DNA of 40,482 nt from Clostridia bacterium (GCA_017543285.1 JAFYGK010000012.1:64001-104482), one strand, 5' to 3'; positions 22,272 through 30,817 are shown, numbered from the stretch's first letter. Numbers and translations: made by a program. Notes: a model not told the origin generated them from the sequence alone.

Positions 22272-23618
22272 TTGTTCAAAAAGCTAATTCTAAAAACCAG
22301 GCTTACCAACATCCGAATAATAGTACTTGGCTTTCTGGTGATTATACTTTTCGGCGCGCTGCTTTTGTCGCTGCCTTTTGCCTCACGCGACGGTCACTGG
22401 ACCGCCTTTATTGATTCGCTTTTTACCTCGGTTTCGGCAACCTGCGTGACCGGCCTCTCGGTTTTTGATACATTCACGCACTGGTCGCTTTTCGGGCAGA
22501 TTGTCATAATGCTGCTTATCCAGGTTGGCGGCATAGGCTTCATGACCGTCATCGCGCTTATGGCGCTCTTTACAAAAAAACAGATCAGACTTCGTGAGCG
22601 CACGCTGCTCATGCAGTCTGCCGGATCGCTTACCGTCGGCGGCGTGGTCGATCTTCTGCGAAAGATAGTCACCGGCACATTTTGCTTTGAGCTGCTCGGC
22701 GCAATAGCGCTCAGCATAAGATTTGTGCCCCAAATGGGTGCGAAGGGCATTTATTTTGCGCTGTTCCATTCGGTTTCCGCCTTCTGCAACGCCGGCTTCG
22801 ATCTGATGGGACAAAATGCGCCCTATTCTTCGCTTACGGCATATGCCGCCGATCCTCTTGTCAATCTGACCCTCATCATTCTTATCGTTACCGGCGGTCT
22901 CGGGTTTATTGTTTGGAGCGATCTTCTGCGGCATAAATGGCATTTCGGCAAATACCGCCTTCACACCAAGATTGTGCTTGTTACCACAGCGGCGCTTCTG
23001 GTCGGAGGCACCGTACTGTATTACCTTTTGGAACGAAACGGCGCTTATTCCGGAATGAGCTTCGGAGAGAGGCTTCTGGCTTCCATGTTCCAGTCGGTAA
23101 CTCCGCGCACCGCAGGCATGAGCACTGTCGATCCGGCGGCGCTTTCCGAAGGCTCAAATGTGGTCACATCGGTGCTTATGCTAATCGGCGGAAATCCCGG
23201 ATCGACCGCCGGCGGCATAAAGACTACCACCGTCGCCGTGCTGCTCATTACCGCGGCAAACGCGGCGAGAGGAAACAGGGATGTGACGGTGTTCAAGAGA
23301 AGAATAGGGGACACCGTCATAAGGCAGGCAAGCGCCGTACTGACGATATATACTACGGTGGCTATCGTTTCGTCGGTGATGATCTGCGCCATCGAGCCGG
23401 TAACGCTCAAGCAGGCGGTCTTTGAAGTCTGCTCGGCCGTAGGAACCGTCGGACTGACCCTCGGAATCACTCCGGCGCTGTCGGCGGTGTCAAAAATAAT
23501 AATTATGCTGCTCATGTTCGGCGGCAGAATAGGAGCCTATACGCTTGCGCTGGCGTTGTCCGAAAAGCGCATCGATGCTCCCGTCAAGCGTCCGTCGGAA
23601 AAGCTGCTCATCGGATAG
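22272..23618 (+). CDS. ktrB: Potassium uptake membrane subunit KtrB/TrkH
   Basis: This 448-residue integral membrane protein is the K+-translocating subunit of a Ktr system. It has the four-fold pore-loop architecture with filter segments near SATCVTGLSVFD (about 60), SAFCNAGFDLMG (about 174), SVTPRTAGMSTVD (about 280) and CSAVGTVGLTLG (about 395), and the intramembrane loop GGNPGSTAGGIKTTT (about 315). The length fits KtrB rather than the larger TrkH. I prefer the TTG at 22272 because AGGAG lies 8 bases upstream; a GTG three codons earlier overlaps that ribosome site. The regulatory partner ktrA follows 100 bases downstream. Confidence 0.93.
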   Translation: MFKKLILKTRLTNIRIIVLGFLVIILFGALLLSLPFASRDGHWTAFIDSLFTSVSATCVTGLSVFDTFTHWSLFGQIVIMLLIQVGGIGFMTVIALMALFTKKQIRLRERTLLMQSAGSLTVGGVVDLLRKIVTGTFCFELLGAIALSIRFVPQMGAKGIYFALFHSVSAFCNAGFDLMGQNAPYSSLTAYAADPLVNLTLIILIVTGGLGFIVWSDLLRHKWHFGKYRLHTKIVLVTTAALLVGGTVLYYLLERNGAYSGMSFGERLLASMFQSVTPRTAGMSTVDPAALSEGSNVVTSVLMLIGGNPGSTAGGIKTTTVAVLLITAANAARGNRDVTVFKRRIGDTVIRQASAVLTIYTTVAIVSSVMICAIEPVTLKQAVFEVCSAVGTVGLTLGITPALSAVSKIIIMLLMFGGRIGAYTLALALSEKRIDAPVKRPSEKLLIG

Positions 23619-23625
23619 CGGATAA

Positions 23626-23650
23626 AAAACGGCCGCAGGCATACCGTTTT
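23626..23650 (+). terminator. Possible weak terminator after ktrB
   Basis: A 7-bp stem AAAACGG / CCGTTTT with an 11-base loop, ending in TTTT. Its end overlaps the -35 of the ktrA promoter. Confidence 0.4.
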
Positions 23651-23676
23651 GTCAAGTTGACCTGTGTTTATATAAT
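23649..23676 (+). promoter_or_regulatory. Promoter of ktrA
   Basis: TTGTCA (23649-23654) and TATAAT (23671-23676) with a 16-base spacer. It allows ktrA to be transcribed separately from ktrB. Confidence 0.7.
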
Positions 23677-23718
23677 ATACTTTGCTTCAGGCGCCTTTGC
23701 GCGGAAAGGAAGGGCTAT

Positions 23719-24378
23719 ATGAAATCGGTTCTTGTTATAGGAATGGGAAGATTCGGCATCCATCTCGCAAGGAGGATGCAGGAGCTTAAAAATGATGTTA
23801 TGGTGGTTGACCGCAATCCCAATATCGCGGATGAGCTTACTCCTATATTCAGCGATGTGCAGATAGGCGACTGCACAAGGGAAACGGTGCTGCGCTCCTT
23901 TGGAGTCAGCAATTTTGACATCTGTTTTGTCACCATAGGCGAGAATTTCCAGTCTTCGCTGGAAATCACCTCGCTTCTCAAGGACATGGGCGCAAAATAT
24001 GTCATTGCCAAGGCCAACCGCGAGATACAGGGAAAATTCCTGCTGAGAAACGGCGCGGACGAAGTCATTTATCCGGAAAAGGAAATGGCTGAGCATCTGG
24101 CCCTCAGGCTCAATTCAAACAATGTATTTGATTTTATCGAGCTGACGCCGGAGTTTGCCATTTTTGAGCTGCCGGTGATGTCGTCGTGGGCGGGTAAGAG
24201 CATAGCGTCGATAAACGTGCGGCGCAAGTACAATGTCAATATCATAGCCATAAAGGGCGCCAACAAGCGTATCAGCACCATGCCGGAGCCGGATTATATT
24301 TTCAAAGAAGACGATCATATAATTGCCGCCGGCCGGCAGGCCGATCTGATGAAGATGAGCAATAAGATAAAGGATTAG
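23719..24378 (+). CDS. ktrA: Potassium uptake regulatory subunit KtrA (RCK domains)
   Basis: This 219-residue cytoplasmic protein gates the KtrB pore. The N-terminal RCK_N Rossmann domain (about 1-125) has the nucleotide loop VIGMGRFGIHLA (6-17) and the acidic strand end VVDRN; the C-terminal RCK_C domain (about 135-215) contains VRRKYNVNIIAIKG and EDDHIIAAG. In this family the first domain binds ATP/ADP and the second often binds cyclic di-AMP. A GGAAAGGAAGG ribosome site precedes the ATG. It pairs with ktrB directly upstream. Confidence 0.95.
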   Translation: MKSVLVIGMGRFGIHLARRMQELKNDVMVVDRNPNIADELTPIFSDVQIGDCTRETVLRSFGVSNFDICFVTIGENFQSSLEITSLLKDMGAKYVIAKANREIQGKFLLRNGADEVIYPEKEMAEHLALRLNSNNVFDFIELTPEFAIFELPVMSSWAGKSIASINVRRKYNVNIIAIKGANKRISTMPEPDYIFKEDDHIIAAGRQADLMKMSNKIKD

Positions 24379-24725
24379 GAAATTAAACAGCGCGGCAAAA
24401 AACATCGTTTTAGCGGCGCGATGTTATTTAATCGGCTTCGATCGGGCGTTGAGGGAATTCTTTTTGCCCGGGCCGGTCGGATCGGAGATTATAAAAAACA
24501 CAAAAGCGCGGGTCGTTTTTTCGGCCTGCGCTTTATAGTATTTCATTGAAAAAATCAATCGCCGCTTTCTTCATCCAGATTGTCCAGCGCATACTGCAGG
24601 CACTGACCGACGAGCTTTTTGCAAAAACAACACAGACTTTCATAATTAACAAATTCGACCAAAACAAAAGCCGATTATGTGATATAATTTCGTTGACACC
24701 AGATAAACCAAAGGAGAAAAACAGT
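24379..24725. other. ktrA-pgeF intergenic region
   Basis: No gene is supported in these 347 bases. Two imperfect hairpins lie at 24401-24425 (AACATCG / CGATGTT) and 24503-24534 (AAAGCGC / GCGCTTT around a T-rich loop), which may end ktrA transcription. The pgeF promoter is at its right end. Confidence 0.4.
24680..24688 (+). promoter_or_regulatory. Extended -10 promoter of pgeF
   Basis: TGATATAAT is a complete extended -10 (TGnTATAAT) within the longer string TGTGATATAAT, 38 bases before the pgeF ATG. No good -35 is present at 16-18 bases. Confidence 0.6.
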
Positions 24726-25559
24726 ATGGCACTGACCGACGGCAGCATGAGGGTTAACCGGAACAATGGAGTAACGTATCTTACCTTTCCCGTTTACGAT
24801 AGCATGAAAAACATCCGTCACTGCTTCTCCACGCGGCTGGGCGGCGTGAGCGAGGGCATATTCGAAAGCATGAATCTGTCTTTCGGCAGAGGCGACAGCG
24901 ACGAAAACGTGCGTGAAAACTACCGCCGTCTGTGCGCAGCCGTCGGATTTGACTTCGACGGGATAGTTTTCTCGGCGCAGGATCACAATACCTATGTCCG
25001 CCGCGTCGGGAGGAAGCACAGGGGAAACGGGATAGCCAGACCGCGCGACATGGAAAGCGTTGACGGCATTATGACGAATGAAAGCGGCGTCGTGCTGACA
25101 ACTCACTTTGCCGACTGCATCCCGCTCTATTTCGTCGATCAAAAGCGCCATGCCATAGCCTTGTCCCATGCCGGCTGGCGCGGAACGGCAGGGCGCATAG
25201 GCAGAGTGACCGTCGAGCGCATGAAGGAGGAGTTCGGCACCGAGCCGGATGACCTTATCTGCGCCATAGGCCCGGGCGTATGCCGAAGCTGCTATGAGGT
25301 GGACGATGACTGCGCGGCGAATTTCCGTGCGCTCGGTGAAATAGATCATGAAAGGTGCATAGTAAAAGGACAAAACGGAAAGCCGCACCTTGATTTGTGG
25401 GAGATAAACCGTGAAATCCTCATAGCCGCGGGAGTAAAACCGGAAAAAATCACCGTTGCCGGAATATGCACCTGCTGCAACAGCGACGAACTTTTTTCCC
25501 ACAGAGCAAGTCACGGGCAAAGAGGCGGCCTGGCAGCCATGATGGAGATGATCGATTAA
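24726..25559 (+). CDS. pgeF: Laccase-domain protein PgeF (YfiH/YlmD family)
   Basis: This 277-residue cytoplasmic protein belongs to the DUF152 / Cu-oxidase_4 family. Members act as purine nucleoside phosphorylase/adenosine deaminase-type enzymes (LACC1 relatives) or clear wrongly incorporated L-serine in peptidoglycan precursors (PgeF). Visible motifs: FSTRLGGVSEGIFESMNLSF (about 30-49), VFSAQDHNTYV (about 81), HFADCIPLYF with zinc-site Cys (about 128), LSHAGWRGT with zinc-site His (about 150), IGPGVCRSCYEV, and CTCCNSDELFSHRASHG near the end. The start at 24726 has AAGGAG 9 bases upstream; a longer frame beginning at 24546 runs through the promoter. Confidence 0.93.
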   Translation: MALTDGSMRVNRNNGVTYLTFPVYDSMKNIRHCFSTRLGGVSEGIFESMNLSFGRGDSDENVRENYRRLCAAVGFDFDGIVFSAQDHNTYVRRVGRKHRGNGIARPRDMESVDGIMTNESGVVLTTHFADCIPLYFVDQKRHAIALSHAGWRGTAGRIGRVTVERMKEEFGTEPDDLICAIGPGVCRSCYEVDDDCAANFRALGEIDHERCIVKGQNGKPHLDLWEINREILIAAGVKPEKITVAGICTCCNSDELFSHRASHGQRGGLAAMMEMID

Positions 25560-25613
25560 AAAAGCGAACAGCGAGGGCGTTGACCCGCCCGGCACAGCAC
25601 TGCGCTTTTATTT
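25560..25613 (+). terminator. Possible terminator after pgeF
   Basis: AAAAGCG (25560-25566) can pair with CGCTTTT (25603-25609), enclosing a GC-rich inner stem, and is followed by TTTTATTTC. It begins directly at the pgeF stop. The long imperfect stem makes this moderate. Confidence 0.45.
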
Positions 25614-25756
25614 CAGCGGTCAAAGCATGTCAGACAGATTGCTGCTCTCAGCGCGAAAACACTTTCGAACGATCCGGATATATTCACGCTGCGGAACTCC
25701 GGATTTATTGATTCTGCAAAGGCTGCCGCACCCGACGTGCCCGCCGAATCCTGCTG

Positions 25757-25785
25757 TTGCCATAATCCGCGATTTGTGATATAAT
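25757..25785 (+). promoter_or_regulatory. Promoter of the XRE-cupin / acyl-CoA synthetase operon
   Basis: TTGCCA (25757-25762) and TATAAT (25780-25785) with a 17-base spacer and a TGn extension; the string TGTGATATAAT is the same as at the pgeF promoter. Confidence 0.85.
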
Positions 25786-25837
25786 ATTCTGACACAAAAT
25801 TTTGTCTATTACGTATTTCAGGAAGGGGAGTGTTATC

Positions 25838-26386
25838 ATGCAACAACAGCGGCCACAGGTTTCGGCCAGAATTACAGAGCTTAGAGAAATTTTGGAGCTG
25901 TCTCAGCAGGACGTAGCCGACAAGCTCGGAGTCGATCTGGATACTTACAAGGCTTATGAAAGCGGCGAAAAGGATATACCCATCAGCATGCTGTATGAGG
26001 TAGCTTCTATGATGAACACCAACCTTACGGTGCTTCTGACCGGCGAGGACGCAAAAATGGATTCGGTCAGTGTCTGCAGGGACGGAAAAGGCGTCGAGGT
26101 TCAGCGTTATCCCGGCTACCGCTTTACATCGCTTGCTTACAATTTCAAAAACCGCGTAATGGAGCCCCTGCTCGTCAGTCTGGACAAGGACGACGATCCG
26201 GTCAAGCTGGTGAGTCACGGCGGACAGGAATATAACTATGTAATAGAAGGCAGCGTCAAGGTGACCATCGGCAAAAACGAGTATATCCTCAACAAGGGCG
26301 ATTCCATCTATTTCGATCCCAAAACTCCGCACGGACAGTCGGCGGTATCCGACAAGGCTCAGTTTATAACCATTATTCAGGAGTAA
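25838..26386 (+). CDS. XRE-family regulator with cupin sensor domain
   Basis: The 182-residue protein has an N-terminal XRE-type helix-turn-helix (about 8-62; ILELSQQDVADKLGVDLDTY) and a C-terminal cupin_2 domain (about 108-180; GGQEYNYVIEGSVKVTIGKN, and GDSIYFDPKTPHGQ). Such proteins are small-molecule-responsive DNA-binding regulators. The start at 25838 follows AAGGGGAG by 7 bases; a frame open from 25802 has no ribosome site. It is first in a two-gene operon with an acyl-CoA synthetase 31 bases downstream, so it probably regulates that gene in response to its substrate or product. The ligand is unknown. Confidence 0.92.
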   Translation: MQQQRPQVSARITELREILELSQQDVADKLGVDLDTYKAYESGEKDIPISMLYEVASMMNTNLTVLLTGEDAKMDSVSVCRDGKGVEVQRYPGYRFTSLAYNFKNRVMEPLLVSLDKDDDPVKLVSHGGQEYNYVIEGSVKVTIGKNEYILNKGDSIYFDPKTPHGQSAVSDKAQFITIIQE

Positions 26387-26417
26387 AATTTCTCTAAGTT
26401 AGGAGCCAATAAAACAG

Positions 26418-28082
26418 ATGAACGAAATATTAAGCAGATACTGTCCCCGGACCGAATTTGATTCATACGAGGACTTCTTTGAAAACTACAAGGTCAACGT
26501 ACCCGAAAACTTCAACTTCGCATATGACGTCGTTGACGAATGGGCTAGGATCAAGCCGGATAAAAAGGCTCTCGTCTGGACCGACGACGACGCAAATATG
26601 GAAACCTACACCTTTGCCGACATGAAGCGCCTGAGCGACAAGGCGGCCAATGTCTTCAAAGCGCTGGGCATAAACAAGGGCGATATAGTCATGCTTATAT
26701 TAAAGCAGCGTCCCGCCGTATGGGTCTGCCTGACCGCTTTGATGAAAATAGGCGCGATCGCCATCCCGGCGACCTTCCAGTTAAAGCCAAAGGATATCGT
26801 CTATCGCTGCGACGCCGCGGGCATCAAAATGATTGTCGCGGTCGATGAGGACTCGGTCCTCACCAACATTAATTCTGTCATCGGCAAGTGCAAAACTGTC
26901 GAAAAGGTTATGACCGTAGGCGATCTTCACTTTGACAATTACATAAGCTACAAGGACGAAATGGAAAAGGCCAGCGACGTCTGGGAACGTCCGACCGGCG
27001 ATGAAGCCACCACCATCAACGATACCATGCTGGTTTACTTCTCCTCCGGCACCTCCGGAATGCCCAAGATGGTGCGCCATCAGTATGAGCTGCCGCTCGG
27101 ACACATTGTCACGGCAAAATACTGGCAGTGCGTCGAGGATGATAAAATCCATATGACGCAGACCGACTCCGGCTGGGCAAAATTCGCGTGGGGCAAGATA
27201 TACGGACAGTGGATATGCGGCGCGACCATCGGCGCATACGACACCATGAAATTTACGCCGCACGGCATGCTCGAAGCCATTCAGCGTATTCGCCCGACCA
27301 CCTTCTGCGCACCGGCTACAATTTACCGTTTCCTCATTAAAGAGGATATGTCCGGCTACGATTTCAGTTTTATTCATCACGCGTCTGTCGCGGGCGAGCC
27401 GCTCAATCCCGAGGTTTACAACAAGTTCAAGCAGCTTACGGGCCTTGAAATTCACGAAGGCTTCGGTCAGACTGAGGGCTCGGTGCTTCTGGCTAACTTC
27501 AAATGGATAAAGGTGCGTCCCGGCTCCATGGGCAAGCCCGCTCCGCTTTACGGCATCAGGCTGCTGGACAACGACGGCGTCGAGGTAGACGAGGGCATAG
27601 AGGGCTCGATAACCATTTCCACAAAGGTACATCCGACCGGACTCTTCCACGAATACTGGAAGGACGAGGAGGCCAACAAAAAGAGCTGGCACGACGGCAT
27701 CTACAACACCGGCGACATGGCGTGGCGCGACAGCGACGGCTACTACTGGTTTGTCGGCAGAAACGACGACGTCATCAAATGCAGCGGCTACCGCATAGGA
27801 CCGTTTGAGGTCGAATCGGCTCTGCTGGAGCACCCGAGCGTGCTGGAATGCGCCATAACCGCCGCGCCCGATCCCATGAGAGGGCAGGTCGTCAAGGCGA
27901 CCATCGTTCTGGCGCGCGGTTATGAGCCGTCCGAGCAGCTCACCAAGGAGCTGCAAAACCATGTAAAAAGGGTCACTGCGCCGTATAAGTATCCGCGCAT
28001 AGTCGAATATGTGGACGAGCTTCCCAAGACCACCAGCGGAAAGATTCAGCGCAACGTCATCCGTCACATGGACAGCAAATAG
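26418..28082 (+). CDS. AMP-forming acyl-CoA synthetase
   Basis: This 554-residue ANL-superfamily enzyme activates a carboxylic acid to acyl-AMP and then acyl-CoA. Core motifs are all present: P-loop YFSSGTSGMPKMV (about 204-216), EGFGQTEG (about 350), YNTGDMAW (about 433), hinge GRNDDVIKCSGYRIGPFEVE (about 448-467) and the adenylation Lys in PKTTSGKIQR (about 538-547). The sequence resembles medium-chain or aromatic acyl-CoA ligases (acsM type) more than acetyl-CoA synthetase: it lacks the long N-terminal domain of Acs. The exact acid cannot be assigned. Its cupin-regulator neighbour suggests substrate-controlled expression. Confidence 0.92.
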   Translation: MNEILSRYCPRTEFDSYEDFFENYKVNVPENFNFAYDVVDEWARIKPDKKALVWTDDDANMETYTFADMKRLSDKAANVFKALGINKGDIVMLILKQRPAVWVCLTALMKIGAIAIPATFQLKPKDIVYRCDAAGIKMIVAVDEDSVLTNINSVIGKCKTVEKVMTVGDLHFDNYISYKDEMEKASDVWERPTGDEATTINDTMLVYFSSGTSGMPKMVRHQYELPLGHIVTAKYWQCVEDDKIHMTQTDSGWAKFAWGKIYGQWICGATIGAYDTMKFTPHGMLEAIQRIRPTTFCAPATIYRFLIKEDMSGYDFSFIHHASVAGEPLNPEVYNKFKQLTGLEIHEGFGQTEGSVLLANFKWIKVRPGSMGKPAPLYGIRLLDNDGVEVDEGIEGSITISTKVHPTGLFHEYWKDEEANKKSWHDGIYNTGDMAWRDSDGYYWFVGRNDDVIKCSGYRIGPFEVESALLEHPSVLECAITAAPDPMRGQVVKATIVLARGYEPSEQLTKELQNHVKRVTAPYKYPRIVEYVDELPKTTSGKIQRNVIRHMDSK

Positions 28083-28132
28083 GCCCGACGGGATTTACGT
28101 TCAAAAGGGTATTTAAATAAGCGATAATGTAT

Positions 28133-28170
28133 ACCGGCCGACCTGTATTTAATACTTGTCGGTCGGTTTT
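28133..28170 (+). terminator. Terminator of the acyl-CoA synthetase operon
   Basis: A 10-bp stem ACCGGCCGAC / GTCGGTCGGT (one G-T pair) encloses a further small stem GTATT / AATAC and ends in TTTT, 50 bases after the stop codon. Confidence 0.75.
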
Positions 28171-28345
28171 GCATGAGTCTTTTGAAAACGGTTTGATAAG
28201 GCGCGGCGTTTCCGGAGAGAACAATAGTAATCCCTGCCGGAAGAGAGGACGGCGCGGAATAACGATCGGACCGCCGGCAAAAAAGGAGCCCGTTCCCCTC
28301 GAGAGGGCGCCGTCCGGCCTCAAAAATATTCCGGCGCGATTATCC

Positions 28346-28374
28346 TTGACAAACAGATTTGCCGGTGATAAAAT
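28346..28374 (+). promoter_or_regulatory. Consensus promoter of the 32-codon membrane peptide gene
   Basis: TTGACA (28346-28351) and TAAAAT (28369-28374) with exactly 17 bases between them, 34 bases before the small ATG. One of the strongest promoters in the window. Read-through would enter the T-box leader of thrS. Confidence 0.85.
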
Positions 28375-28407
28375 AGCTTTATTACAAACAGCAGGGAGGC
28401 AGCCGAA

Positions 28408-28506
28408 ATGATGTCCAAGAGAACCGTCAAGATTATAGCCGTTGTTCTTGCCGTTCTTCTGGTCCTGTCGGTCGGTACCTCCGTCATCTATTCCCTGGTC
28501 GGATAA
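28408..28506 (+). CDS. Small single-helix membrane protein (32 aa)
   Basis: A 32-codon gene that length cut-offs would miss. It starts MMSKRTVKIIAVVLAVLLVL, continues SVGTSVIYSLVG, and ends TAA. A basic N-terminus precedes one hydrophobic helix (about residues 8-30), so it should insert in the membrane with the N-terminus inside. Support: a consensus promoter 34 bases upstream, an AGGGAGG ribosome site (28393-28399) 8 bases before the ATG, and a sharp stop before the T-box promoter. It lies between the acyl-CoA synthetase operon and thrS. Function unknown; small single-helix proteins in Firmicutes often bind larger membrane complexes. No known family is assigned. Confidence 0.75.
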   Translation: MMSKRTVKIIAVVLAVLLVLSVGTSVIYSLVG

Positions 28507-28512
28507 TCGCTA

Positions 28513-28518
28513 TATAAT
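28513..28518 (+). promoter_or_regulatory. Possible -10 element of the thrS leader
   Basis: TATAAT lies 7 bases after the small gene's stop and just before the T-box stem I. The -35 is weak (TTCCCT at 28491-28496, 16 bases away), so thrS may also depend on the upstream TTGACA promoter. Confidence 0.45.
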
Positions 28519-28524
28519 AAAGCG

Positions 28525-28776
28525 TCGATTGGGAGTCTTCTGCGCGCATAAATGTGTTAAAGAGAGCGCCGCCGTTGGCTGAAAGCGGTATACCGTTTGC
28601 GCAGAAGATACCGCCCATGAGCGTCCCGCGAAAACTTGCTCCGCAAGATTAAGCAGGAACGTCTGGCAGCGTTAAAAGCCTACCTGTGAGGAAACAGCGC
28701 TATTTCGCTGTTTCAAAAAAAGGGTGGAACCGTAGAGCATCCGCTTTGCCCCTGACTGACTTTTTGTCGGGCGCAA
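28525..28776 (+). ncRNA. T-box riboswitch (tRNA-Thr sensing) of thrS
   Basis: The T-box sequence AGGGTGGAACCG is at 28721-28732. Upstream are stem I features: an AGAGAG / GGCTGAAAG distal region (28561-28590) and long pairing arms GTCTTCTGCGC and GCGCAGAAGAT. The specifier-loop triplet after GAAGAT reads ACC, a threonine codon. Downstream, CGCTTTGCCCCTGAC pairs with GTCGGGCGCAAGGCG followed by TTTTTT (28743-28776) to form the terminator. Uncharged tRNA-Thr would stabilise the antiterminator and permit thrS transcription. Confidence 0.93.
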
Positions 28777-28874
28777 GGCGTTTTTTGATTGCCGAATCCG
28801 CGCATCCGGACATGGATTGTCTTTTCAAATGCGCTGATATATTAAACAACGAATATTGAAAGGAGCAAAGCCTT

Positions 28875-30812
28875 ATGATAAACATAACCTTAAAAGACGG
28901 CTCGGTCATCAATGTCGAGCCAAACACATCCATAGCCGACGTTGCGAAGGGCATCAGCATGGGACTTTACCGCAACTGCTGTTCGGCTCTCGTCAACGGC
29001 GAAGTGCGCGACCTTCGCGACGAACTGACCGGCGACTGCTCGCTGGAGCTTTTGACCTTTGACAGCGAAGACGGCAAAAAGACCTTCTGGCATACTGCCT
29101 CGCATATTTTGGCGCAGGCGGTGCTGCGTCTTTTCCCCGAAGCAAAGCTGGCGATCGGCCCGGCGATCGACAACGGATTCTACTATGATTTTGACGTGGA
29201 AAAGCCGTTTTCCTCCGAGGATCTCGCGAAGATCGAAAGTGAAATGAAAAAAATTGTCAAGGAGGGCATACCGGTCGAGCGTTTCATGGCATCGGCCGAT
29301 GAAGCGAAGGAAATAATGAAGGATCAGCCCTATAAGCTGGAGCTTATCGAGGAGCACGCCTCAAAGGGCGAGCAGATCTCCTTCTATAAGCAGGGCGATT
29401 TTACCGACCTTTGCGCCGGTCCTCATCTTATGACTACCGCGCCCGTCAAGGCCTTCAAGCTGACCTCCGCCACAGGAGCGTACTGGCGCGGCGACTCAAG
29501 CAAAAAGATGCTTTGCCGCGTTTACGGCACGGCGTTCCCCAAGGCTGCCGAATTGCAGGCGAGACTGGAGCAGATGGAGGAGGCAAAAAAGCGTGACCAT
29601 AATAAACTTGGGCGCGAGCTGGAGCTTTTCACCACCGTCGATTATATTGGTCAGGGCCTGCCCATAATGCTTCCCAAGGGCGCCAAGATAATACAGACGC
29701 TGCAAAGATGGGTCGAGGACGAGGAAGCGAGCCGCGGCTGGCAGCTCACAAAGACCCCGTATATGGCAAAGCGCGACCTTTACAGGATTTCAGGACACTG
29801 GGATCACTATCGCGACGGCATGTTCATCATGGGCGACCCGGACGACGAAACAAAGGAATGCTACGCGCTGCGCCCAATGACCTGTCCCTTCCAGTATCAG
29901 GCATATCTCAACCGTGCGCGTTCCTACCGTGATCTTCCGCTGAGATACGACGAAACGTCTACTCTTTTCCGCAATGAGGACAGCGGCGAAATGCACGGAC
30001 TCATCCGTGTGCGCCAGTTCACCATATCCGAAGGACACCTCATGTGCACGCCCGAGCAGCTCGAGCAGGAATTTAAAAACTGCCTTGAGCTTGCCATTTA
30101 TATGCTCAAGACCCTCGGACTCTATGAGGATGTTTCCTATCGCTTCTCACAGTGGGATCCCAATGACACCGAAAAGTACATCGGCACGCCCGAGCAGTGG
30201 GACGAGGCGCAGGGCGTCATGGAGAGGATCCTCAACCATCTTGAGATACCCTATAAGGTGGGTGTAGGCGAGGCTGCCTTCTACGGGCCCAAGCTGGACA
30301 TTCAGATAAGAAACGTCTACGGCAAGGAGGATACCCTCATTACCATCCAGATCGACCAGATGCTCGCGGAAAAATTCGGCATGGTCTACACCGACCGGGA
30401 CGGACAGAAAAAGAACCCCTACATCATCCACCGCACGTCCATCGGCTGCTACGAGAGAACGCTGGCTCTGCTTATCGAAAAATACGCCGGAGCCTTCCCG
30501 ACGTGGATAGCTCCCGTTCAGGTAAAGATTCTTTCCATTGCAGACCGTCATCTGGATCATGCATATGAGGTTAAGAAGGCGCTGGAAAAGAAGGGCGTAC
30601 GCGTCGAGATCGACGACCGCAACGAAAAGATCGGCTACAAGATAAGAGAGGCGCAGCTTGAAAAGGTGCCGTACATGCTTGTCATCGGCGACAAGGAGGC
30701 CGAAGAAAACGCCGTTTCCGTCCGCTCCAGACGCGACGGAGACAAGGGCTCGATGAAGGTCGACGAATTTGTCGCCGCCATAGTCGAGGAGATAGAGAAT
30801 AAGATCAGATAA
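28875..30812 (+). CDS. thrS: Threonyl-tRNA synthetase
   Basis: ThrRS charges tRNA-Thr. The 645-residue length and order are typical: N-terminal TGS domain (about 1-62), editing/SAD domain (about 65-235; HTASHILAQAVLRLFP and FTDLCAGPHL), class II catalytic core (about 240-535; LRPMTCPFQYQAYL with zinc-site Cys337, FRNEDSGEMHGLIRVRQFT, and IIHRTSIGCYERTLALLIE) and C-terminal anticodon-binding domain (about 540-645; GVRVEIDDRNEKIGYKIREA). AAAGGAG precedes the ATG by 10 bases. It is controlled by the T-box directly upstream. Confidence 0.98.
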   Translation: MINITLKDGSVINVEPNTSIADVAKGISMGLYRNCCSALVNGEVRDLRDELTGDCSLELLTFDSEDGKKTFWHTASHILAQAVLRLFPEAKLAIGPAIDNGFYYDFDVEKPFSSEDLAKIESEMKKIVKEGIPVERFMASADEAKEIMKDQPYKLELIEEHASKGEQISFYKQGDFTDLCAGPHLMTTAPVKAFKLTSATGAYWRGDSSKKMLCRVYGTAFPKAAELQARLEQMEEAKKRDHNKLGRELELFTTVDYIGQGLPIMLPKGAKIIQTLQRWVEDEEASRGWQLTKTPYMAKRDLYRISGHWDHYRDGMFIMGDPDDETKECYALRPMTCPFQYQAYLNRARSYRDLPLRYDETSTLFRNEDSGEMHGLIRVRQFTISEGHLMCTPEQLEQEFKNCLELAIYMLKTLGLYEDVSYRFSQWDPNDTEKYIGTPEQWDEAQGVMERILNHLEIPYKVGVGEAAFYGPKLDIQIRNVYGKEDTLITIQIDQMLAEKFGMVYTDRDGQKKNPYIIHRTSIGCYERTLALLIEKYAGAFPTWIAPVQVKILSIADRHLDHAYEVKKALEKKGVRVEIDDRNEKIGYKIREAQLEKVPYMLVIGDKEAEENAVSVRSRRDGDKGSMKVDEFVAAIVEEIENKIR

Positions 30813-30817
30813 CAGGC

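Noticed and set aside
26781..28067. Minus-strand frame of 428 codons
   Set aside because: Antisense to the acyl-CoA synthetase.
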